Below, piece after piece: positions 1-4,517 of a stretch of 12,529 bases of DNA (positions are counted from its first letter, which is position 1; each line of letters starts with the position of its first letter). The stretch comes from Candidatus Woesearchaeota archaeon (GTDB lineage Archaea > Nanobdellota > Nanobdellia > Woesearchaeales > 21-14-0-10-32-9): assembly GCA_003560545.1 (NCBI GenBank), contig PWLK01000093.1:1-12529 (forward strand), in the 5' to 3' direction. Below the pieces are notes generated by a model that worked only from the letters and a program-made list of their open reading frames with translations, searched no databases and was not told where the DNA came from. Both the position numbers and the translations under genes were made by a program.

Positions 1-449
1 CCGTCAACGATTTCTTCGCGGCCGCCGTAAGCCATTGCGAAGTTAAGCTTGTGCTTGCTGTTATTCTTAGTTGCGTCCATTATTTCGCGCATTAAGTTCC
101 GGACGTCCTCTGGGAAGAGTTGTATTCGTCCTATGAACTTCACTTTTATGTCGTACTCGTAAAGCCTTTTGTCTTTAAGAAGTCTTTTTGCGCCTTCCCT
201 GAACAGGTTCAGGATGTATTCAAATTCTTTTTTAGGCCTGTTAAAGTTTTGCATGGAGAAAGTGTAAAGCGTGAGCTCTTCTACCTTGTATTCATTGCAC
301 CATTCCAGGAGTTTGCCAACCTTTTTTTCTCCCCACTCATGGCCTTTCCAAGGGTCTAGGTTGAGTTTCTTTGCGAACCTCCTGTTCCCGTCAAGTATTA
401 CGCCGATATGCCTCGGCACTTTAATTTCCTGGGCTGTTTCGCTTGGCAT
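1..449 (-). CDS. uppS: Archaeal-type polyprenyl (undecaprenyl) diphosphate synthase, 3' end cut by window
   Basis: Cis-prenyltransferase that extends an allylic diphosphate with isopentenyl diphosphate to make the long polyprenyl lipid used as a sugar carrier for surface glycans; a peripheral cytoplasmic-face enzyme. The reading frame was translated by hand because it is open at the left edge: 149 codons are visible of a family length near 240-260. Diagnostic motifs are HIGVILDGNRRFAKK (residues 14-28; catalytic Asp in the DGN loop), GHEWGEKK, TLYTFSMQNFNRPKKE (the usual Y-x-FS-x-xN-x-xRP motif) and AMAYGGREEIVD near the visible end. The missing part should hold the C-terminal RxSG/E region. 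Start: ATG at 449 places the conserved core at the usual distance. It lies about 27 bp from a TATA box, so the mRNA is probably leaderless. An in-frame ATG at 458 is the alternative. The gene has its own promoter after the terminator of the CBS gene. Family certain; chain length not determinable. Confidence 0.95.
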   Translation of the reverse strand, partial: MPSETAQEIKVPRHIGVILDGNRRFAKKLNLDPWKGHEWGEKKVGKLLEWCNEYKVEELTLYTFSMQNFNRPKKEFEYILNLFREGAKRLLKDKRLYEYDIKVKFIGRIQLFPEDVRNLMREIMDATKNNSKHKLNFAMAYGGREEIVD

Positions 450-470
450 TAACAACATTACCTTGCTTTT

Positions 471-480
471 TTTTATAAAG
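471..480 (-). promoter_or_regulatory. TATA box of uppS
   Basis: Read on the minus strand this is CTTTATAAAA, a good archaeal TATA element. Its centre (about 476) is some 27 bp before the ATG at 449, so transcription would start at or next to the start codon. No GGTGA-like ribosome binding site precedes the ATG, which agrees with a leaderless transcript. Confidence 0.6.
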
Positions 481-487
481 TTTTTCT

Positions 488-494
488 AAAAAAA
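488..494 (-). terminator. T-run terminator after the CBS gene
   Basis: Seven consecutive T on the minus strand (CCTTTTTTTAG), four bases after the CBS stop codon. Uninterrupted T-runs are the usual intrinsic termination signal in archaea. It sits between the CBS stop and the uppS TATA box, which argues that uppS is a separate transcription unit. Confidence 0.5.
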
Positions 495-498
495 GGTT

Positions 499-957
499 TT
501 ATTCATCGAGGGTTCTGAGCTTTCTTTCTTCTTCCCTTAAATGGAAGTTCTCTACTAATATGTCGAAGAGGGCGGGCTCTATTTTTAGTATGTCTTTAGA
601 AGTTATAAGGCCGACTAGCTTTCCTTCGTCCATGACTGGCAGTCTTTTCACGTCGTTCTCTTTCATTAGGACCATTGCGTTGTAAATGTCTTCTCCAGGG
701 CTTATGGTTATCATGTCTCGGGCAAAGGTCATTATCTCTGTTACAGTTGTCTTCGAAGCATCCTTGCTTTCAGATACTACTTTGGAGACTATGTCTTTCT
801 TGGATACAATGCCTTTCAGGTCTTTTCCTTCAACGAGGATTATGCTTCCTACGCCGTGTTCTGTCATGAGGTCAGCGCATTCCTTTACGGTAATGCTTGG
901 CTTTGCCGTTACAGGCTTATTCGTCATTATGTCTATGGCTTTATAACCTGTTTCCAT
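499..957 (-). CDS. Two-CBS-domain protein (probable adenosyl-ligand sensor)
   Basis: 152 residues, almost entirely a tandem CBS pair (Bateman module): CBS1 about residues 7-64 (MTNKPVTAKPSITVKECADL ... GIVSKKDIV) and CBS2 about 71-128 (IMTFARDMITISPGEDIYNA ... RLPVMDEGKLVGLITSKDIL). About 25 charged helical residues follow. CBS pairs bind AMP, ATP, S-adenosylmethionine or similar ligands in the cleft between the domains; the ligand cannot be read from sequence. There is no catalytic, DNA-binding or membrane domain, so it probably acts by binding a partner. It starts 6 nt after the NTase-HEPN stop, with no clear ribosome binding site, and is therefore probably co-transcribed and translationally coupled. 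The preceding stop is TGA and the two frames are the same (TGA, two sense codons, ATG). A T-run follows the stop. Fold certain, role unknown. Confidence 0.93.
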   Translation of the reverse strand: METGYKAIDIMTNKPVTAKPSITVKECADLMTEHGVGSIILVEGKDLKGIVSKKDIVSKVVSESKDASKTTVTEIMTFARDMITISPGEDIYNAMVLMKENDVKRLPVMDEGKLVGLITSKDILKIEPALFDILVENFHLREEERKLRTLDE

Positions 958-963
958 GTTTTT

Positions 964-2781
964 TCACATTATCAACTCGTATCCTTCACCAAATACTTTT
1001 CCTAGTGAGTTAAAAAAGTTTTTGGTTAAGACTTTGTTATCTGCGAGTTTTTCGCTGGTAATTGCTTTTTCAAGCTCTTCTGTGTTGCTTTGCTTGATGT
1101 TTTTTAGTTCTTTCCCTGAAAAATCTGCCTTGTAAATACTCTGAACAGGGTTTTCAAGGTCTTTTATTACGAATGCTTTCTTTTCAAATAGTACTATTTC
1201 GCCTTGCTTGTCGCCGTGTTTTACTCTTATCCTCGCGCTTTCTATTTCCCTGCTCTTGACTCTTTGCTCGTGCTCTAAGAGGACTCGTATTACTGAGCCT
1301 GCTGTTTTCACAGCTTGGTTGACTTCTGCGCGGGTTAGCTTGCCTGCTTTGTAGTCTTTCCTGTACTTTATTACATCTTCGAATTGTTTTACTGTATCTT
1401 TAGGTATTTTTCTTTTATCTCCTAGTTCTTTTTTTACTTGCCCGTATATTTCTTTTTCGTTTCCAGGCTTTATTCCTTCTGATAGGAGGGCGTGGTTTGC
1501 AGTCGTGATGAGGTCGTCGTACGCTTTGTCGAACTGCTCTTTCTCCGTTAATTGTTGTATTTCTGAGAATAGCTTTTTTAGCCTTTCAAGGTATTGTTTG
1601 GTTTCATCGTATAGGACGTCGATTTCTTTTCCTGTGATGTCTTTCTTGGAGCCGTGCTCCATGTCTTTCCTGACCTTGAGGATGTGTTCGAACATCTTCA
1701 CATATTTTTCTTCTAATAATTTTTCTTTTTTCACGAATATATGTCTTAGCACTTCTGGTGCTTCCTTAGGGGTTGGTGGCGGCAAGCCGTAGAGCATTAT
1801 AGCGGCTTGGCTCGTGGTTATGCATGCCCAGAAGAAGTCTTCCATGCCTATTTCTTTTAATTTGAATTTTACCCTGTCCAGGAATTGGTCTCCGCTGTGC
1901 ATGAACATGTCTATGCTTTCAGGGCTTGGCTTTATCCTGCCCATTTGCAGTAGTTGTTTCCACGGCATGAATATTCCGCGGTCGTAGAACGGAATCCCGT
2001 CCCTTAGGAATGTGAATATTACGGGGTTGGCTTCTTTTATGCTCTCCCAGAAATCTGTTAATAAGTATGGTTGGATGTTGATCTTGTTCTCTATTCCTGT
2101 TATGGAGCCTGCTTCTTTGCCCATACCGTATATAATGGCGCGTAGCTTGTCTTTTAGTTCTGCGCGGCTCATCTTTTTTACGTCTGTATCGTCTATGACG
2201 AGGAAGACGTCTACGTCTGATTCTGGTGTGGCTTTGCCTTGTACGAGGCTTCCTGCTAAGACGTAGCACACGATGTATTTTTCGAATTTCTTTATGACCA
2301 TGCTCTTGTGGACTTCAGCTATTTTTATTGCTGCGAGCATGCCTTTATCATGTATAGGGGCGGAGCTTGCTATTATGCCTAGTAAGTCGTATTTGGCGTC
2401 GTAGCAGTTCTGCCATAATTCCGTTAAGAGTAGTACTTCTGGGTTCAGGTTTTTGTCTACGCTTTCGCCTTCTTTTTTTATGATTGTGGAGAGCTTTTCT
2501 TTTAGTTCTTCTTTGCTCATCTTCTTGCTGTCAGAATCATCTATTAGGAGTAGGATGTTTACTTTTTCTTTGTCTTTTTCGTCTTTGCTTGGCGGCAGTA
2601 ACGTGATTCCTAAGACGTAGTCGTCGAATTTTGCGAGGACTTTGCCTTTGAATTTCTCGATTTTCCCTTTTAGTTTTTCGAGTTTGTCCTGGGTTTGCTC
2701 TGGGAGGTGTTGTATTTCCTTGTCTTTTTGCTCTGCTGTCCTGCTTTGTTTTTTTGATGGTTTCTTTTTTGTTTTAGACAT
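964..2781 (-). CDS. NTase-HEPN protein with duplicated NTase and duplicated HEPN domains
   Basis: 605 residues, cytoplasmic, no membrane segment. Lys-rich coiled N-terminus (1-48). Residues 49-160 are a degenerate nucleotidyltransferase copy. Residues 161-283 are an intact-looking copy with G177-S178, G182 and S188-D189-V190-D191, the polymerase-beta-type GSx(n)SDxD signature. The copies align over IDDxDxKKMSxxELKxKL and LLTxxW, but copy 1 has K73 and N75 where copy 2 has D189 and D191, and lacks the GS loop. Residues 284-410 form a helical HEPN-like domain with R371-KDME-H376 (Rx4H, the HEPN RNase motif). Residues about 418-508 look like a second HEPN copy (KQFEDVIKYRKDYKAG against KMFEHILKVRKDMEHG) in which the His is Ala479. 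Residues 511-605 are a beta-rich tail I do not recognise. NTase and HEPN proteins usually form toxin-antitoxin pairs such as MntA-HepT, where the NTase AMPylates the HEPN RNase; here both are in one chain. Start chosen for the GGGG ribosome site 10 nt upstream and a TATA box. Domain calls firm; biological role unknown. Confidence 0.85.
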   Translation of the reverse strand: MSKTKKKPSKKQSRTAEQKDKEIQHLPEQTQDKLEKLKGKIEKFKGKVLAKFDDYVLGITLLPPSKDEKDKEKVNILLLIDDSDSKKMSKEELKEKLSTIIKKEGESVDKNLNPEVLLLTELWQNCYDAKYDLLGIIASSAPIHDKGMLAAIKIAEVHKSMVIKKFEKYIVCYVLAGSLVQGKATPESDVDVFLVIDDTDVKKMSRAELKDKLRAIIYGMGKEAGSITGIENKINIQPYLLTDFWESIKEANPVIFTFLRDGIPFYDRGIFMPWKQLLQMGRIKPSPESIDMFMHSGDQFLDRVKFKLKEIGMEDFFWACITTSQAAIMLYGLPPPTPKEAPEVLRHIFVKKEKLLEEKYVKMFEHILKVRKDMEHGSKKDITGKEIDVLYDETKQYLERLKKLFSEIQQLTEKEQFDKAYDDLITTANHALLSEGIKPGNEKEIYGQVKKELGDKRKIPKDTVKQFEDVIKYRKDYKAGKLTRAEVNQAVKTAGSVIRVLLEHEQRVKSREIESARIRVKHGDKQGEIVLFEKKAFVIKDLENPVQSIYKADFSGKELKNIKQSNTEELEKAITSEKLADNKVLTKNFFNSLGKVFGEGYELIM

Positions 2782-2790
2782 TGTATCCGA

Positions 2791-2839
2791 ACCCCTTTTT
2801 ATCGTGATTAAATCTTTTCTTCTGTGCTTTTTTATAAGT
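2791..2839 (-). promoter_or_regulatory. Promoter and ribosome binding site of the NTase-HEPN/CBS unit
   Basis: On the minus strand a TATA element TTATAAAA lies at 2837-2830, predicting transcription start near 2806-2808 and a leader of about 25 nt. The leader has AAGGGG (2797-2792), ten bases before the ATG at 2781, a plausible though not canonical ribosome binding site. The inverted repeat at 2844-2875 begins 7 bp upstream of the TATA box. Confidence 0.5.
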
Positions 2840-2843
2840 ATTT

Positions 2844-2875
2844 AAATATTTTCCAAAGAAAACCGGAAAATATTT
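2844..2875. repeat. Perfect 11-bp inverted repeat, operator candidate
   Basis: AAATATTTTCC (2844-2854) and GGAAAATATTT (2865-2875) are exact reverse complements, with a 10-nt spacer (2855-2864). Symmetry stops at 2843/2876. The element lies in the divergent region between the NTase-HEPN gene and the 212-aa gene, just upstream of the minus-strand TATA box and about 34 bp before the plus-strand TATA box. That position suits a dimeric DNA-binding regulator that could act on both sides. A transcript hairpin is less likely, since neither predicted transcript includes it. Confidence 0.6.
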
Positions 2876-2902
2876 TTGTTATTATAAAGTAGTAAAAATA
2901 TC

Positions 2903-2955
2903 GAAAGTTTTATATATTAGATTTACCATACACAAAACATCCTTATAAAGAGGTG
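2903..2955 (+). promoter_or_regulatory. Promoter and ribosome binding site of the 212-aa gene
   Basis: CGAAAG followed by TTTATATA (2909-2916) looks like a BRE plus TATA box and predicts transcription start near 2938-2941. The short leader contains GAGGTG at 2950-2955, eight bases before the ATG at 2964, a strong archaeal ribosome binding site. Two other TTATAAAG sequences, at 2882-2889 and 2943-2950, are less well spaced: the second would start transcription inside the gene. Confidence 0.6.
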
Positions 2956-2963
2956 CAAAAAAA

Positions 2964-3602
2964 ATGGCAGAACAAGACGAGAAAACCCCAGCCCAAAAAA
3001 CAATAGACCAAATATATAAGAACCAAGAATTATACGAAGAACATTTTGACAAACATTTAGGAAATGTAGTGCTAGCACGAGCAGCCTTAGAAACCGAAAA
3101 AAGAAAGGCTCTGGCAAACGGAGAAAGCCTGACAGATAGCGCGACAGGCAACAAAATAGTAGAAACATACGCCTCTACCCTCTACGACAAAATGCTGGAG
3201 CAAAGAGGAAGGACTGCATCAGACCCCCTCTTCAGGAACGTAGAATTACAGGAAATATACGGACAAGACATGAACAGATTACTGCAAATGGGATTACAAA
3301 CCAAGTTCTCAAACGCTGCAATGCTATCCATGCTGGAATCAGAAGACAATATTAAATACGCACAAGAAAAATACATGCCGTTCATGAAACAAAACGTGAA
3401 CCCAGAACTACAAACAGACATGATAAAAGAGATTGGCGCAGACAAATATATCGACTTAAAAAGGGTGCTAAACAAGCCAGAAACACTGGATGGCACAATC
3501 CAAGCCGTACTAGCATCAGAAAAAGGAAAAGCAACCCCTGGACCTGACCAGTACAAAAAAATGGGGCTAGGAAACATGCTTAAGACAAAATATGTCAACT
3601 AA
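2964..3602 (+). CDS. Helical protein of unknown function, soluble paralogue
   Basis: 212 residues, highly charged, predicted mainly alpha-helical, without signal peptide or membrane segment, so probably cytoplasmic. I recognise no family. It is clearly homologous to the next gene over its whole length. Shared blocks are H-x-G (His31 here, His90 there) leading to ALExEKRKx (residues 41-49 here), TKFS (113-116), NPELQxDxxKEIGAxKY (146-162), LNKPxTLxxT (169-178) and KGKxxxGP (187-194). The conserved C-terminal half suggests a functional surface there; no metal-binding cluster or known catalytic motif is seen. The start is supported by GAGGTG eight bases upstream. It is transcribed divergently from the NTase-HEPN gene across a 182-bp region with an inverted repeat. 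A T-rich stretch after the stop and a fresh TATA box before the paralogue suggest that the two copies are transcribed separately. Real gene almost certain; function open. Confidence 0.88.
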   Translation: MAEQDEKTPAQKTIDQIYKNQELYEEHFDKHLGNVVLARAALETEKRKALANGESLTDSATGNKIVETYASTLYDKMLEQRGRTASDPLFRNVELQEIYGQDMNRLLQMGLQTKFSNAAMLSMLESEDNIKYAQEKYMPFMKQNVNPELQTDMIKEIGADKYIDLKRVLNKPETLDGTIQAVLASEKGKATPGPDQYKKMGLGNMLKTKYVN

Positions 3603-3605
3603 ACA

Positions 3606-3622
3606 TTTTTTTCTTATTTTTT
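3606..3622 (+). terminator. T-rich terminator after the 212-aa gene
   Basis: Two T-runs, seven and six long, separated by CTTA, begin three bases after the TAA stop. This matches archaeal T-run termination and precedes a separate TATA box for the next gene. Confidence 0.5.
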
Positions 3623-3651
3623 CCAATTCTATAAACCCAACAACCTCAAAA

Positions 3652-3660
3652 TTTATAAAT
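3652..3660 (+). promoter_or_regulatory. TATA box of the 270-aa gene
   Basis: TTTATAAAT, preceded by A-rich BRE-like sequence. Its centre is about 28 bp before the ATG at 3684, and no GGTG-type site lies between them, so the transcript is probably leaderless. The upstream paralogue, in contrast, has a leader with a strong ribosome binding site. Confidence 0.6.
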
Positions 3661-3683
3661 AAAAGGTTTCATAGAAAGTAATA

Positions 3684-4496
3684 ATGCAGAGAAACCAAGT
3701 ATACCGAGTACTGAGCGTAGCCCTGCTCTTAACAGGAGCGCTATTCATAGCAAGCCCTGAGCCAAGCATAACCGGGGCAGTAACAGGAGCAGCCGACTTC
3801 CCAGGGATTAACCCGTTAATAGGAGTAATCCTAATAACACTCGCAGGAGCACTAGTCGTAGCAAGCAAAGAAGAAAAGAAAAGCCCTGGACAATTAGAAC
3901 TGGAAAAAATACAAGGCAACATAGAAACATACGACAAAACAATAGAAAGGCACTTTGGAGACATACTACTCTACCACTCCGCACTGGAACAAGAAAAAAG
4001 GAAGTACAAAAAAGATGACCTAGAAAAATTTGGCACAGCCGAAAAAATAGCCAAAGCAGGAACAAACAAACTATACGAACTAATGAAAGAAAGCCGTGGC
4101 ATAAAAAGCATGGATCCAAAATTCAAAGAACAATTCCTAAGAGACACAGCGAAAATAGACACGTACAGCGCTACTACAATGGGAATGGAAACCAAGTTCT
4201 CCACGCAAAGCTTCATAAAATACTTATCAAACGAAAACGTACAAAAACAAATACTACAACAATACGAAGCGATGAAAGTAGAAGGAATAAACCCGGAACT
4301 ACAAAAAGACGTCCTAAAAGAAATAGGCGCAGGAAAATACATGAACCTGAACAACATACTAAACAAACCACAAACCCTTGAACAAACAGTATCAGCAGTA
4401 GGAGCGTACGATAAAGGAAAAGGAAGCGCAGGACCAAAAGTTCTAAAACAATTATTTGATGAAGCATACCTAAAACCAGAATACAGAAAAAACTAA
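3684..4496 (+). CDS. Membrane-anchored paralogue of the 212-aa protein
   Basis: 270 residues. Two hydrophobic helices sit at the N-terminus: about 9-24 (VLSVALLLTGALFIAS) and 44-61 (PLIGVILITLAGALVVAS). A short loop between them contains SITGAVTG. The chain then continues KEEKKSPGQ into a charged helical domain (about 70-270) homologous to the neighbouring 212-aa protein. Positive residues before helix 1 (Arg3, Arg8) and after helix 2 suggest a hairpin with both ends in the cytoplasm and the loop outside; the helical domain would then face the cytoplasm like its soluble relative. If helix 1 were instead cleaved as a signal peptide, the topology would have to be reconsidered. Conserved blocks: RHFGDILLYHSALEQEKRK (89-107), TKFS (170-173), NPELQKDVLKEIGAGKY (203-219) and LNKPQTL (226-232). 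The stop codon lies in a small hairpin shared with the convergent surface operon. I recognise no family; membrane anchoring likely, function unknown. Confidence 0.88.
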   Translation: MQRNQVYRVLSVALLLTGALFIASPEPSITGAVTGAADFPGINPLIGVILITLAGALVVASKEEKKSPGQLELEKIQGNIETYDKTIERHFGDILLYHSALEQEKRKYKKDDLEKFGTAEKIAKAGTNKLYELMKESRGIKSMDPKFKEQFLRDTAKIDTYSATTMGMETKFSTQSFIKYLSNENVQKQILQQYEAMKVEGINPELQKDVLKEIGAGKYMNLNNILNKPQTLEQTVSAVGAYDKGKGSAGPKVLKQLFDEAYLKPEYRKN

Positions 4497-4517
4497 ACCC
4501 CCAGAAAAAAAGGGTTT
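4495..4517. terminator. Shared terminator between convergent genes
   Basis: AAACCC (4495-4500) and GGGTTT (4512-4517) can pair around an 11-nt loop, and the element overlaps both flanking stop codons (TAA at 4494-4496 on plus, TAA at 4518-4516 on minus). The minus strand reads a run of seven T (4511-4505), a good archaeal terminator for the surface operon. No comparable T-run follows on the plus strand, so termination of the 270-aa gene there is less certain. Confidence 0.45.

Noticed and set aside
269..489. Short plus-strand frames over uppS
   Set aside because: They run opposite the conserved cis-prenyltransferase motifs and its TATA box; no initiation signals.
1919..2269. A 116-residue Arg-rich open frame on the minus strand
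   Set aside because: Shifted-frame shadow inside the intact NTase domain, with the Arg/Thr/Pro-rich composition typical of such shadows.
2882..3168. Two hydrophobic minus-strand frames opposite the start of the 212-aa gene
   Set aside because: They overlap each other and the promoter region, and lie antisense to the conserved paralogue domain; Leu/Phe-rich because the coding strand is rich in Lys/Glu codons.
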